From Clostridiales bacterium (GTDB lineage Bacteria; Bacillota; Clostridia; Saccharofermentanales; Saccharofermentanaceae): DNA of 64,000 nucleotides. Both the position numbers and the translations under genes were made by a program. Position 1 is the stretch's first letter, and each line of letters starts with the position of its first letter. The notes under the pieces are model-generated. The model had not been told where the DNA came from. It was given only the letters and a program-made list of their open reading frames with translations, and ran no database searches. Location of the stretch: the NCBI GenBank assembly GCA_017615325.1, contig JAGAAI010000006.1, positions 62,001 to 126,000 on the forward strand, given 5' to 3'. Positions 17,672 to 27,320 of this stretch are shown here, piece after piece.

Positions 17672-19015
17672 TCAGCCTCCGATGAATATCCTGATCACAT
17701 CCGATGCCAAAGCAAAGATGACCAGTGCTATCAGCAGGACGAATCCTATCGCATTGATGAAATTCTCAGTCTTCTTTGACAGGTGCCTTCCGATGACCAT
17801 CTCAGCGATGATCAGGACTATCTGAACACCGTCAAGGCCCGGGATCGGCATAAGGTTCGTGAAAGCCAGACCTATGGAGATATAGCCACAGAGCATAAAG
17901 ACAGAATAGACCTTCTCTTCTATACTGTCGTCGACATCATCCACGACATCGGATACGGCGGTCGTAACGCCAACCGGCCCTGAGACCATGTTATATACTT
18001 TCTCCTTGCCGACAAATACATCCCTTATGGATTTGACAGATACGTTCGCAACAGTAATGGGCATCTTGGCGGCGTAGCCTGCTGAACGGAAGAATGTATC
18101 AACTGATATAACCGGATAAGCGACAAGATATATGCCCCTCGGGTTTGAATACTTGATCATGGTCTTGATACAGTCAGCCGTGAAAGTCTCTCCGTTCCTT
18201 ACATACTCAAGCTTCATCGTATCGCCTTCATTACGGGTCGCAAGGAAGGCATTGAAATCTTCATCACAGGTAGCCTTGCCGTCAACTGAGACAAGATAAT
18301 CCCCTGCCTTAAGGACAGGATTGCCGCCATTCTGGTTCTCATCAACAGAGATGATCTCCCATGCCTTGTACTTGTTATTACAGGAAACATCCGCGGTCAC
18401 GCCTATCATGGGACGCTCGCCTATCTCAGGCGTCAATATGACATTATATTCGCTTCCGTCTGCCTTGGACTTCAATGTAAGTGTCAGCTTATCGAGCGAA
18501 GATACCGCAAGTTCGCTCTCATAGTAATAATCGAGCTGGGTAAAGACTCTGTTGCCGTTAACGTGCGTTATCGTATCTCCGGGATCATAGGCCTGTGAAT
18601 AAAGCTGCGTTCCTTCCGGGGCCTTGGCGATATCAAGGCTCGTAAAGCCCGTGGCGCAGTTAAGAGCTGCAAAGATAAGAACGCCTAAGATGATATTCAT
18701 GAAAGGTCCTGCCAAAGATACGAGCAGACGCTTAAACCTCGGCTGATTAACAAGCAGTCCGGGATCATCGCTTTCCACCGGGTTGCCGTTGTCGTCAAGC
18801 TGGGTAAAGAGAACATAAGCTCCAAACGGGATACACCTTATCGAGAAATCAACGCCCTTCTTGTTCTTCCACTTGATAAGCTTGGGACCGACAAAGATCG
18901 ACACCTCGAAAGCCTTGATCTTAAGAAGAGTTGCAGTCCAATAGTGACCCAGCTCGTGTATGGTCACGAGGAGTCCCAACATCAATATAACAACTATTAT
19001 CGTCCAAACGCTCAA
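17672..19015 (-). CDS. rseP: Site-2 intramembrane zinc protease RseP (M50)
   Basis: RseP proteases cut membrane-embedded anti-sigma factors and leftover signal peptides. The 447-residue protein has the zinc motif HELGH at 20-24 in the first membrane span, a central periplasmic-facing PDZ region (NPVLKAGDYLVSVDGKA), and the second active-site motif NLMPIPGLDG in a late span. It overlaps dxr by 4 bp. Its place between dxr and ispG is the standard Firmicutes arrangement. Confidence 0.93.
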   Translation of the reverse strand: MSVWTIIVVILMLGLLVTIHELGHYWTATLLKIKAFEVSIFVGPKLIKWKNKKGVDFSIRCIPFGAYVLFTQLDDNGNPVESDDPGLLVNQPRFKRLLVSLAGPFMNIILGVLIFAALNCATGFTSLDIAKAPEGTQLYSQAYDPGDTITHVNGNRVFTQLDYYYESELAVSSLDKLTLTLKSKADGSEYNVILTPEIGERPMIGVTADVSCNNKYKAWEIISVDENQNGGNPVLKAGDYLVSVDGKATCDEDFNAFLATRNEGDTMKLEYVRNGETFTADCIKTMIKYSNPRGIYLVAYPVISVDTFFRSAGYAAKMPITVANVSVKSIRDVFVGKEKVYNMVSGPVGVTTAVSDVVDDVDDSIEEKVYSVFMLCGYISIGLAFTNLMPIPGLDGVQIVLIIAEMVIGRHLSKKTENFINAIGFVLLIALVIFALASDVIRIFIGG

Positions 19016-20193
19016 ATCATTATCTCCCTTATCTTCTTATTCGCTATGTCGCGCGCTCTCATATCAGCAGACGTGACCGATTCAAGATCTGCCTTACAGT
19101 TTTCCTTATCCATCTCGTCGACCGTCTTCCTTACGACAGTCTCGATATCGAGGAACTTCAGGTTGCCTGCGAGGAATGATGCCACTGCTGCTTCGTTAGC
19201 CGCATTCATGACGGAAGGAAGGATCCCTCCTTCATGCGATACTTCATAGGCAAGCTTTGCAAGGCCGAAAACCTCCATATCACAGGGCTCGAAAGTAAGG
19301 TTCCTGGCGCCTTCACAGAAAGGATCGAAAGGCTTATTGATCGCAGGTCCCCTGTCAGGATAGTAAAGCGCGACCATGATGGGCAATATCATGGAAGGCA
19401 TGCCCATCTGAGCCAGGACAGATCCGTCCTTCATCCTTACCATGGAATGAATAACGCTCTGCGGGTGTACGACTATATCGATCCGGTCGACATCTATGCC
19501 ATAGAGATGATGAGCCTCGATGACTTCCAGACCCTTGTTCATCATGGTAGCAGAATCGATGGTGATCTTTCCTCCCATCTTCCATGTGGGGTGGTTCAGA
19601 GCCATCTCTGCCGTAACATTCTCAAGGTCTTCCCTCTTCTTCCCGCGGAAAGGACCGCCGGAAGCAGTAATGAGTATCCTGTCAAGGTTCTCTCTCTTCT
19701 CGCCCCAGAGGCACTGCCAGATGGCGCAGTGTTCACTGTCAACGGGGAGGATATCCACCTTGGCACGGCGAGCTTCCTCCATGATAAAGTCACCGCCTGC
19801 AACGAGAGTCTCCTTATTGGCGAGTGCGATATGCTTGCCGCTCTTTATCGCATGATATACGGGCTCAAGGCCGGCAAATCCCACGATCGCGCCTACTACG
19901 GTATCAACTGAAGATAGAGTTGCGACCTCAAGGGCCGCATTCTTCCCGCCTATTACTTCTGTTTTGGAATCAGGCAGGCGGGTCTTTAAGATCCCGCGAA
20001 GTTCATCTGCCTTATCCTCAGATGCAACAGATACCAGTTCAGGACTGAATTCCTCGATCTGACCTAAGACAGTACCGATATCACTGCCGCAGGAAAGACC
20101 TGCGATCTTAAAATCGCCGGGGTTACGTCTTGCAACCTCCAAGGTCTGAACACCGATCGACCCGGTAGAACCCAAAACCGATAAAACTCTCAT
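19012..20193 (-). CDS. dxr: 1-deoxy-D-xylulose 5-phosphate reductoisomerase
   Basis: It makes MEP from DXP with NADPH. The 393-residue protein has the dinucleotide motif VLGSTGSIGVQTLEVARR, LANKETLVAGGDF, the metal/substrate segment VDSEHCAIWQCL, and ITASGGPFRG. The MVRMKDGSVLAQMGMPSM loop is also present. The start 18 bp downstream of cdsA and the 4-bp overlap with rseP place it inside the pyrH-priA operon. Confidence 0.95.
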   Translation of the reverse strand: MRVLSVLGSTGSIGVQTLEVARRNPGDFKIAGLSCGSDIGTVLGQIEEFSPELVSVASEDKADELRGILKTRLPDSKTEVIGGKNAALEVATLSSVDTVVGAIVGFAGLEPVYHAIKSGKHIALANKETLVAGGDFIMEEARRAKVDILPVDSEHCAIWQCLWGEKRENLDRILITASGGPFRGKKREDLENVTAEMALNHPTWKMGGKITIDSATMMNKGLEVIEAHHLYGIDVDRIDIVVHPQSVIHSMVRMKDGSVLAQMGMPSMILPIMVALYYPDRGPAINKPFDPFCEGARNLTFEPCDMEVFGLAKLAYEVSHEGGILPSVMNAANEAAVASFLAGNLKFLDIETVVRKTVDEMDKENCKADLESVTSADMRARDIANKKIREIMI

Positions 20194-20210
20194 ATATCAC
20201 CATCCGATAA

Positions 20211-21113
20211 TTACTTTAGAAATACAGATATCGTCAAAGCCAGAAGACAGCCGACGGGGATCGTAAAGAAAGTGCTGTCGAACCTGTCCATCATGCCGCC
20301 ATGCCCCGGGAAGATATTCCCGTAATCCTTGATACCGACACGTCTCTTGATAACTGATGCGAGCCAGTCGCCAAGCTGCGATACGACAGAAAGGAACATA
20401 CCGAAGATGAAGGTCAGAACGGTAAATCCGACGATCCCTATGGCAGGCTTATCAAGATCGTATATGACAAGATCGGAATAGACAGCAACGATCACCGCAC
20501 AGCCGATCACGCCGCCGATACAGCCTTCCCATGACTTCTTGGGACTGATATGGGGAACTATCTTATGTTTGCCGAGAGTAACTCCGGCAAAATAAGCAAA
20601 CACATCAGACATCCAGGAGGAACACATTCCGAGCAGCATGTAATACCAGCCGTTCTGTCCGAAACCGATGCAGCTTATGAGACAGAAAAGAGGAAATGCG
20701 ATATAAAGGATGATGCCTGCCGTAACGCTGCCGTCAACGAACGTATTGCCTACTCCGCCTTTTCCATCATCAGCATCAGCGAACTCATTCTGTCTTACTA
20801 CAGGCACGAGGATAACGCATGCCAGACAGAAACTCAAGATGAGCAGAAGGAAGAAAGAGAGCACGCGGGACAGGTCGAATGCCAGGAAACGTGAAACTAT
20901 ATAGATAACAAGGCCTATGGCTTCTCCAGCGATTATCAGGGGTACACAAGGCTTAAAGCCGCCGGCCCTGAACGCCTTGATCAGCTCATAAGTTCCTATG
21001 ATGCCTACGGGCAATGCCAGGAGCAGGATAAGATCGGGTAAGAACAGAGACGGAATATATAGTCCTGCAACGGCTATTGCAAATATAATACCTGTTATTA
21101 CCCTCTGTCTCAT
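20211..21113 (-). CDS. cdsA: Phosphatidate cytidylyltransferase
   Basis: It makes CDP-diacylglycerol for phospholipid synthesis. The 300-residue integral membrane protein has about eight hydrophobic spans and the C-terminal family signature (GNIFPGHGGMMDRFDST), preceded by VSQLGDWLASVIKRRVGIKD. It starts 9 bp after uppS. Confidence 0.93.
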   Translation of the reverse strand: MRQRVITGIIFAIAVAGLYIPSLFLPDLILLLALPVGIIGTYELIKAFRAGGFKPCVPLIIAGEAIGLVIYIVSRFLAFDLSRVLSFFLLLILSFCLACVILVPVVRQNEFADADDGKGGVGNTFVDGSVTAGIILYIAFPLFCLISCIGFGQNGWYYMLLGMCSSWMSDVFAYFAGVTLGKHKIVPHISPKKSWEGCIGGVIGCAVIVAVYSDLVIYDLDKPAIGIVGFTVLTFIFGMFLSVVSQLGDWLASVIKRRVGIKDYGNIFPGHGGMMDRFDSTFFTIPVGCLLALTISVFLK

Positions 21114-21122
21114 TTCCTGCTC

Positions 21123-21875
21123 TCATCCTTCTTTTTTACTTAATCCGCCAAAGCGTCTGTCACGTTTGGCATAGTCTTTGAACGCAGCCGTCAGCTCGTC
21201 GTATCCGAAATCCGGCCACAATGTGTCCGATACCCAGAATTCGGAATAAGCGCACTCCCACAAAAGGAAGTTTGATATCCTCATCTCTCCCGAAGGCCGT
21301 ATTATCAGCTCGGGATCCGGAACATCCGGAAGATACATCCTAGCTGAAAGCATATCTTCCGTAATATCGTCCGCCGAGATCTTCCCTTCGGCAACGTCCC
21401 TTGCAAGGCTTTGTGCCGCCTGGGCGATCTCTCTTCTGCCACCGTAGTTGAAGGCAACTATCAGCTGCATCTTCTGTCTGTGTAAGGATCTCTCCTCACC
21501 TTCCCTGCAGACTTTCCTGATATTCTCAGGCAGAGCTTCTATATCGCCGGTAAATCTTACTCTGATCCCTTCTTCTTCAAGTTCGGGATCATACTTCTCG
21601 AAGAACTCGACAAAGAGCTTCATTAACTGATCGACTTCGCCCTGGGGCCTTGACCAATTCTCCGTAGAAAAAGCATATACGGTGAGATACTTCACACCGT
21701 ATTTGCCGCAGTTCCTGCAAAGTTCTTTTAAATTCTCGGCGCCGGCCCTGTGGCCCGCTGATCTGGGGAGAAGTCTCTTCTTGGCCCACCTGCCGTTGCC
21801 GTCCATAATGACGCCCAGGCTCTCCGGGACCTTAAGGCCCTCCGTAGAGAACTTATCCTTGTTATCTTTTGCCAT
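21123..21875 (-). CDS. uppS: Isoprenyl transferase (undecaprenyl diphosphate synthase)
   Basis: This cis-prenyltransferase builds the C55 lipid carrier for cell-wall synthesis. The 250-residue protein has LGVIMDGNGRWAKKRLLPRSAGH with the catalytic Asp, YLTVYAFSTENWSRP, and VDQLMKLFVEF. The C-terminal PELIIRPSGEMRISNFLLWECAYSE-type motif is present. The start overlaps the frr stop by 1 bp. Confidence 0.95.
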   Translation of the reverse strand: MAKDNKDKFSTEGLKVPESLGVIMDGNGRWAKKRLLPRSAGHRAGAENLKELCRNCGKYGVKYLTVYAFSTENWSRPQGEVDQLMKLFVEFFEKYDPELEEEGIRVRFTGDIEALPENIRKVCREGEERSLHRQKMQLIVAFNYGGRREIAQAAQSLARDVAEGKISADDITEDMLSARMYLPDVPDPELIIRPSGEMRISNFLLWECAYSEFWVSDTLWPDFGYDELTAAFKDYAKRDRRFGGLSKKEG

Positions 21876-22447
21876 CAGATCTCCATCAATTCCTTGTTCT
21901 TCTTCTCACAGGTTGTGTCGATCTCGGCGATGAACTTATCCGTTATCTTCTGGACCTTCTCCTCATACTCCTTGAGAGAATCGTCCGTCAATTCCTTCTT
22001 CTTGTTGGCCGCACGCATCTTGTCGATATACTCACGGCGGACGTTCCTTACCACAACCTTAGCCTCTTCTCCGTAAACCTTGACCTGCTTTACGAGTTCC
22101 TTACGGCGTTCCTCAGTCAACACAGGGAACAAAAGTCTTATGACCTTGCCGTCATTTGAAGGGGTGATGCCTAAGTCCGAAGCCTGAAGAGCGCGCTCGA
22201 TCGTCTTCAGCATGGAAGGATCCCAGGGGGTCAGTGTGATCATACGGGCTTCAGGCACCTGGATATTACATACAGCATTTAGAGGAGACGGTGATCCGTA
22301 GTAATCTACGGTGATCTTGTCCAGAACATGCGGATTAGCTCTTCCTGCCCTGATCGCATTAAGGTTCTCAATGAGATTGTCAATGGACTTCCTCATCTTG
22401 TCTTCTACTTTGTCATAATCAGCTTTTGTGATCTCTATCATAGCCAT
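21875..22447 (-). CDS. frr: Ribosome recycling factor
   Basis: It splits post-termination ribosomes with EF-G. The 190-residue protein shows the family pattern LNAIRAGRANPHVLDKI, VDYYGSPSPLNAVCNI and LTEERRKELVKQ, in a length about normal for RRF. An AAAGGAG site precedes the first of two closely spaced ATGs. It lies 69 bp after pyrH. Confidence 0.96.
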   Translation of the reverse strand: MAMIEITKADYDKVEDKMRKSIDNLIENLNAIRAGRANPHVLDKITVDYYGSPSPLNAVCNIQVPEARMITLTPWDPSMLKTIERALQASDLGITPSNDGKVIRLLFPVLTEERRKELVKQVKVYGEEAKVVVRNVRREYIDKMRAANKKKELTDDSLKEYEEKVQKITDKFIAEIDTTCEKKNKELMEI

Positions 22448-22516
22448 GATCGTCTTCTCCTTTCGGTATGCGTCTTTAAATTATATCGCTATAACTATCG
22501 AAAATTTTGTGACATT

Positions 22517-23224
22517 TTATTCCACAAGAGTTCCAAGGTTCTCTCCCTTGGCGATCCTTACGATGTTCTCAGGATCTTCCATCGAGAATACCAGGATCTT
22601 GGTCTTATTGTCCCTGCAAAGTGCAGCTGCAGTAGCATCCATGACCTTAAGGTCATTCCTCAGGACTTCATCGTGAGTTACTGTCTCGTATCTTACGGCA
22701 TCAGGATATACATGAGGATCCTTGTCATAGACACCGTCGACCATGGTAGCCTTGAGGAATACATCTGCCCCGATCTCAGTCGCACGGAGGGCAGCACCTG
22801 TATCCGTAGAGAAATAGGGGTTACCGGTACCGCAGGCAAAGATAACGATACGGCCCTTCTCAAGATGCCTTATGGCGCGCTTCCTGATATAAAGCTCGCA
22901 CATCTGGCGGACCTCGATGGCGGACAGGACACGGGTCGTGCAGCCGACCTGTTCCAGAGCATCGCTCAAAGCCAGGGCATTCATCAGGGTAGCCAGCATT
23001 CCCATGTGGTCAGCCGTAACCCTGTCCATCTTCTCGGATGAACGGCCTCTCCAGAAATTACCGCCGCCTACGACTATCGCAACCTCTACTCCAAGATCTG
23101 AGACTGCCTTGATATTTGTGGATATTTCCTTCAAAACGTCATTATTGATCCCAACCTTATTCTCACCTGCCAGGGCCTCACCGGACACCTTAAGCAATAC
23201 TCTCTTATACTTCACGTCACCCAT
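22517..23224 (-). CDS. pyrH: UMP kinase
   Basis: It phosphorylates UMP to UDP. The 235-residue amino-acid-kinase-fold protein shows [44 protein letters not shown] and [16 protein letters not shown]. It is the first gene of the large housekeeping operon and is preceded by a GGAGG site. In many Firmicutes rpsB and tsf come before it; they are not here. Confidence 0.96.
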   Translation of the reverse strand: MGDVKYKRVLLKVSGEALAGENKVGINNDVLKEISTNIKAVSDLGVEVAIVVGGGNFWRGRSSEKMDRVTADHMGMLATLMNALALSDALEQVGCTTRVLSAIEVRQMCELYIRKRAIRHLEKGRIVIFACGTGNPYFSTDTGAALRATEIGADVFLKATMVDGVYDKDPHVYPDAVRYETVTHDEVLRNDLKVMDATAAALCRDNKTKILVFSMEDPENIVRIAKGENLGTLVE

Positions 23225-23351
23225 ACTGTCTGCCTCCGTCGTAATAAATCTGTAACTTTATAGATTTTAACAATAAAGGTGTGATAAAAGAAGTTAAATT
23301 TTCCATCAAATCCATTCCTGATCAGATATGTCCCATAAATAGAACAGCAAA

Positions 23352-23382
23352 TAAAAACTCCCCGCAGGATCTGCGGGGAGTT
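23352..23382 (-). terminator. Rho-independent terminator of the thyA-LRR operon
   Basis: A perfect 12-bp stem (AACTCCCCGCAG / CTGCGGGGAGTT) with a 3-nt loop is followed on the minus strand by TTTTTATTT. It lies 20 bp past the stop of the LRR/SLH gene and separates it from pyrH. Confidence 0.85.
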
Positions 23383-23402
23383 ATAGGAAAATTCGATAAT
23401 GC

Positions 23403-25073
23403 TTACTTGTTCCCGTTTGCATTCTTATCATACTTATAGAGGAATGTAACCATCTGTCGCCTTAAGCACTTGCCCGAGGGCTGGAATGTACCGTCTGAGT
23501 AACCTGCAACGATCTTGTTCTCGGATGCCCAGATCGTTGCCTTATAGAAATAATCAGAACTCTTAACGTCAGAGAACTTGCATGTCTTTGCCTTGGGCTC
23601 AAGCTTTCCTGCCATCCTCCAGAGGAATGTAACGGTCTGAGCTCTCGTACATACACCTTCGGGACCGAACTTGTCTTTGCTCAATCCTGTCGTTATCCCC
23701 TGCTCGACTGCCCAGATAACAGCCTTGTAGTAGTAAGCGCCTTTCTTAACATCCTTGAAGTCAGTAGTCTTCGCCTTGGGAGCGGGACTTCCGTTAAGTC
23801 TCCAAAGGAACGTTACCATCTGGGCTCTGGTACACTCGTTGGCAGGACGGAATTCTGTCTGGTTAGCATATCCCTTGACTATGTCCTTGTCGGAAAGATA
23901 GTAGGTCGGCTCATACCAGAAATCACCCTTATTAGTAACATCTTTGTAGAGGACCTTTATCTCCGTCGAATTTTCAAGCGTTGAATTGATCTTCTCGGTC
24001 AATATTCCGCTGCCTGCTTTCTTAGCCTCAAAGACGATCTTGTAGGCCTCGCTGTCCGCGGTCTTTGTATTGATCGTAAATACGGATTTATCAGAAGAAA
24101 CATACTTTGGTCTGTTCCCGCTGTCGGAGATCCTTCCGGATTCAAACTTCTGCCCGGAAAAAACGATGAGTTTATCAACGATTCCGGTATCAAAATCAAA
24201 TTCTTCCAACTTGGTGTTGTTGCTGATGTCAACTTCAGTAAGACCGGAACACATGATAAGGTCTAACGCCTTGAGTTTCCTGTTTTTGCTAAGGTCAAGT
24301 GATGAAAGCTTGTTGCTCCTTATTGCGAAAGACTCGATGTTAGGACACTTGCTGATGTCAATTGATTCGACCGCATTTATTCCGAGTTCGACTTCCTTAA
24401 GAGCCTTGTTGCTTCCCAATTTAACGGATTTCAGAGTAAATCCTTTTCCCAGACCATTTAACAGGTAGATCTTATGGAGTTTATGGTTTTTCGTGACATC
24501 CAGGGATTCCAGTCTGTCGCTATAGATAACGACCGACTCAAGCTCAGGATTTGAAGAAAGATCAACAGACTGGACCATACAACAGTCTTTTTCTCCGCCG
24601 CTCAGCATCAGATCCTTGAGCTTGGCATTCTTGGAAATATCAACAGACTTTATCTTGGAACTGTCCAGCCAAAGATTCTCAAGTTTTGTGAGTTTTGAGA
24701 CATCTGCTGATGCTATCTCGGCTCTGACCGCTAATTTTGTAAGCCCCGTATTCTTGCTGAAATCATAAACTTTCAGATTGGTTGATTCTACATATAGTGT
24801 TTTCAGAGATGTAAGTTTTTCGATACCTGTAAGATCTGATACTTTATCGCTATTGTAAATACTAAGGACAATGGTATTCTTGATCTCTTTTGACGACAGG
24901 TAACCGTCTTCGTCAGCATCAAACTCCTTGCTCAGGATCTTACACAAACCCTTATCAGGGAAATTGGATTTATCGATCTTTATCTTCGTTGCCGCACTTG
25001 CAGTAATCCCCGGGATCATCGCTACTGCCATGCCTAAAGTAAATGTTGACACTAATAATCTGGAAACTTTCAT
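23403..25073 (-). CDS. Secreted leucine-rich-repeat protein with SLH anchor
   Basis: The 556-residue protein has a signal peptide (MKVSRLLVSTFTLGMAVAMI...ASAA), then an EF-hand-like loop (FDADEDGYLSSKEI). About ten LRR-like turns follow (LTSLKTLYVESTNL, LTKLENLWLDSSKIKSVDIS, LSSLDLSKNRKLKALDL), and three C-terminal SLH repeats (FWYEPTYYLSDKDIVKGYA; YYYKAVIWAVEQGITTG; YFYKATIWASENKIVAGYSD). It is probably a cell-wall-anchored binding protein. The ATG at 25073 has an AAGGGGG site and lies only 2 bp after the folA stop. No enzymatic motif is seen. Confidence 0.85.
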   Translation of the reverse strand: MKVSRLLVSTFTLGMAVAMIPGITASAATKIKIDKSNFPDKGLCKILSKEFDADEDGYLSSKEIKNTIVLSIYNSDKVSDLTGIEKLTSLKTLYVESTNLKVYDFSKNTGLTKLAVRAEIASADVSKLTKLENLWLDSSKIKSVDISKNAKLKDLMLSGGEKDCCMVQSVDLSSNPELESVVIYSDRLESLDVTKNHKLHKIYLLNGLGKGFTLKSVKLGSNKALKEVELGINAVESIDISKCPNIESFAIRSNKLSSLDLSKNRKLKALDLIMCSGLTEVDISNNTKLEEFDFDTGIVDKLIVFSGQKFESGRISDSGNRPKYVSSDKSVFTINTKTADSEAYKIVFEAKKAGSGILTEKINSTLENSTEIKVLYKDVTNKGDFWYEPTYYLSDKDIVKGYANQTEFRPANECTRAQMVTFLWRLNGSPAPKAKTTDFKDVKKGAYYYKAVIWAVEQGITTGLSKDKFGPEGVCTRAQTVTFLWRMAGKLEPKAKTCKFSDVKSSDYFYKATIWASENKIVAGYSDGTFQPSGKCLRRQMVTFLYKYDKNANGNK

Positions 25074-25075
25074 TG

Positions 25076-25576
25076 TTATACCCCCTTGATCCTCTCGTAA
25101 TGTCTTACGCAAAACGTTACGCCCGCAACGCTTTCTATCGCAGGTTCCTCGGAATCCAAACGCCAATCCAGCTTCTCATCGAGATTAGGGAAATAAGCAT
25201 CTGCCATATACTCATACTCAATGTATGTGATTATAGCCTTGTCACATCTGTCTAAGAGAAGTTTATATGTTGTCTCGCCACCTATTACATAGACTTCGTC
25301 ATCCACAGTTGCAAGATACTCATCCAGTTCTTCTACACTGTGAACGATAACGGCACCCTCCTTCTCGAAAGTCTCATCGTGAGTCAGGATAACATTCGTC
25401 CTGTTCGGCAGAAGACGTTCATCCTTATAAGTCTTAAGAGTCTTCCTTCCGTATACGACCGTGTGTCCGGACGTGTATTTGCGGAATACACCCTTCTGAT
25501 CTTCCGGAAGCGATACGAGCAGTTCACCTGCATATCCTATCCCCCAGTTCATGTCGACTGCAGCAATTGCTATCAT
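25076..25576 (-). CDS. folA: Dihydrofolate reductase
   Basis: It regenerates tetrahydrofolate after thymidylate synthesis. The 166-residue protein shows MIAIAAVDMNWGIGYAGELL, VVYGRKTLKTYKDERLLPNR, and YVIGGETTYKLLLDRCDKAIIT, all DHFR hallmarks. It follows a histidine phosphatase gene and shares an operon with thyA, the enzyme whose product it recycles. An LRR/SLH surface-protein gene begins 2 bp after its stop. Confidence 0.93.
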   Translation of the reverse strand: MIAIAAVDMNWGIGYAGELLVSLPEDQKGVFRKYTSGHTVVYGRKTLKTYKDERLLPNRTNVILTHDETFEKEGAVIVHSVEELDEYLATVDDEVYVIGGETTYKLLLDRCDKAIITYIEYEYMADAYFPNLDEKLDWRLDSEEPAIESVAGVTFCVRHYERIKGV

Positions 25577-25591
25577 AGTCTTTCCCCCTTC

Positions 25592-26305
25592 TTATTCATC
25601 AAACATTGATGTGAAATATCCAGATGCAGATAAAGGCTCTCCTTCATCCGCAAGATGGCGTGCATCGCCGAAGACCTGCACCCTGAAGGATGCCTTCCCC
25701 GGATCCCGCTCTTCCGTCCCTATCACCGTGATGCCCGTAGGTGCGCAAAAGAATCCCTGCCAGAGGGCGGGAGCGGCTATACCTGTAAGGTGGCCGGTAA
25801 GTACGGACATCAGTCCGAAGTGACAGAAGAAAACATAATTACCGTCGTTATGAGAGATGACATCATAATATCCTCCCTCACGTCTCTTGTATCCCAGCTC
25901 CAGCATAAGCTTATCAAAGCCTGCCGTTACCTCATCGTAGTAATGTCTTATCTTGCCGGTCTTCATGACTTCCGTATCAGGCCAGCCGTAAGGATCGTGT
26001 AGTTCTTTATTTGCACAGAAATATTCAGGGTAAAAATCCCATGCAATAGTCTCTTCGCCCGTATCGGGATCCTTGATCTGATAATAGAACTCCTGGAGCC
26101 AGTCAAGTTCAACAGTTTCCATGCCCGTTCCTTCCAGGCAGACGGAAGCCGTAGCCTTGGCCCGTCCCAAAGGGGAAACGTAACAACCTGCCACGTCCCA
26201 GGTCTTAAATCTTTTGGCAAGGGCTTTTGCTTCTCTCCAGCCTTTCTCAGTCAAGGAATCCAGCTTGTAGTCTGGATCACCGTGTCTTACGATTATAAGC
26301 TTCAT
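25592..26305 (-). CDS. Histidine phosphatase family protein (phosphoglycerate-mutase-like)
   Basis: The 237-residue protein begins KLIIVRHGDPDYKLDSLTEKGWREA, the RHG catalytic motif with the phospho-accepting His. It has a second His late (YVFFCHFGLMSVL). The family ranges from sugar-phosphate to nucleotide and alpha-ribazole phosphatases. Its place between thyA and folA suggests a phosphate ester linked to nucleotide or folate metabolism, but that is inference. Confidence 0.82.
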   Translation of the reverse strand: MKLIIVRHGDPDYKLDSLTEKGWREAKALAKRFKTWDVAGCYVSPLGRAKATASVCLEGTGMETVELDWLQEFYYQIKDPDTGEETIAWDFYPEYFCANKELHDPYGWPDTEVMKTGKIRHYYDEVTAGFDKLMLELGYKRREGGYYDVISHNDGNYVFFCHFGLMSVLTGHLTGIAAPALWQGFFCAPTGITVIGTEERDPGKASFRVQVFGDARHLADEGEPLSASGYFTSMFDE

Positions 26306-26319
26306 CTATGATCTTCTCC

Positions 26320-27150
26320 TCAGACTGCAACAGGGATACCCTTGACCTTAGGGCCGTATTCATATCCTTCGAGCCTGATGTTATCAGTTGTAAACTGATA
26401 GAAATCGGTGATGCCCTCATCAATGACGAGCTTGGGAGCCGGGAATGTGGGTCTTGCGATAACTTCCTCTACGATCGGGACATGCCTGTCGTATACATGG
26501 GCATCGGCTATTACATGAACGAATTCACCGACCTCAAGACCTGCGCATCTTGCCATCAGATGCGTAAGGACAGCATACTGGCATACATTCCAGCCGTTGG
26601 CTACGAGCATGTCATTGGAACGCTGGTTAAGGATGGCATTGAGCTTGTTGCCTGTAACATTAAAAGTCATGGAATATGCACAAGGATAAAGGTTCATCTC
26701 GTGCAGATCCTGATGAACATAGATATTTGTTAAGATCCTTCTGGATGAAGGATTGTTCTTAAGGTCAAAGAGGACTCTGTCAACCTGGTCCATCTCGCCT
26801 TCCTTATACTGATGCTTAACACCTAACTGGTAGCCGTAAGCTTTGCCAATGGAACCGGACTCATCAGCCCAAGCATCCCAGATGTGAGTTGACAGATCCT
26901 TAACATTATTGGACTTCTTCTGCCAGATCCAGAGGAGTTCATCAACAGCGCCCTTAAAGTTGATATATCTTTGCGTCAACATAGGGAACTCTTCTGCAAG
27001 GTTATATCTGTTGACTATGCAGAAAGCCTTGTATGTATAAGCCGGGGTTCCGTCCTCCCAGTGAGGCCTTACCTTCTCGTTCTCAGTCGTATATCCTGAA
27101 TTCAGGATCGTGCGGATATTGTCGATAAAGATATCATCAGCTCTGCTCAT
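26320..27150 (-). CDS. thyA: Thymidylate synthase
   Basis: It methylates dUMP to dTMP using methylene-tetrahydrofolate. The 276-residue protein shows the RPHWEDGTPAYTYKAF opening and AYGYQLG. Also present are NPSSRRILTNIYVHQDL with the phosphate-binding arginines, the catalytic cysteine in NLYPCAYSM, and QRSNDMLVANGWNVCQYAVL. The ATG at 27150 has an AAAGGAG site; the open frame extends 17 codons further without support. It is the first gene of the thyA-phosphatase-folA-LRR operon. Confidence 0.94.
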   Translation of the reverse strand: MSRADDIFIDNIRTILNSGYTTENEKVRPHWEDGTPAYTYKAFCIVNRYNLAEEFPMLTQRYINFKGAVDELLWIWQKKSNNVKDLSTHIWDAWADESGSIGKAYGYQLGVKHQYKEGEMDQVDRVLFDLKNNPSSRRILTNIYVHQDLHEMNLYPCAYSMTFNVTGNKLNAILNQRSNDMLVANGWNVCQYAVLTHLMARCAGLEVGEFVHVIADAHVYDRHVPIVEEVIARPTFPAPKLVIDEGITDFYQFTTDNIRLEGYEYGPKVKGIPVAV

Positions 27151-27269
27151 AATAGGCTCCTTTAAAAAACATACTGAATTGATTATAACATTAGAGGACA
27201 TACTTTCTCCCTGTCCATTTGTTAAATAATCCGTACTGTTTATAGGATAGAATGACGAAGAAACGAATC

Positions 27270-27300
27270 AAAAAAGCAGCGACACATTGTCACTGCCTTT
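27270..27300 (-). terminator. Terminator after the cell-wall hydrolase gene
   Basis: On the minus strand the stem GGCAGTGACA / TGTCGCTGCT closes with one G-U pair and is followed by TTTTTT. It lies 20 bp past the stop at 27321. Confidence 0.75.
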
Positions 27301-27320
27301 GGTATTTTATAGATCAATAG

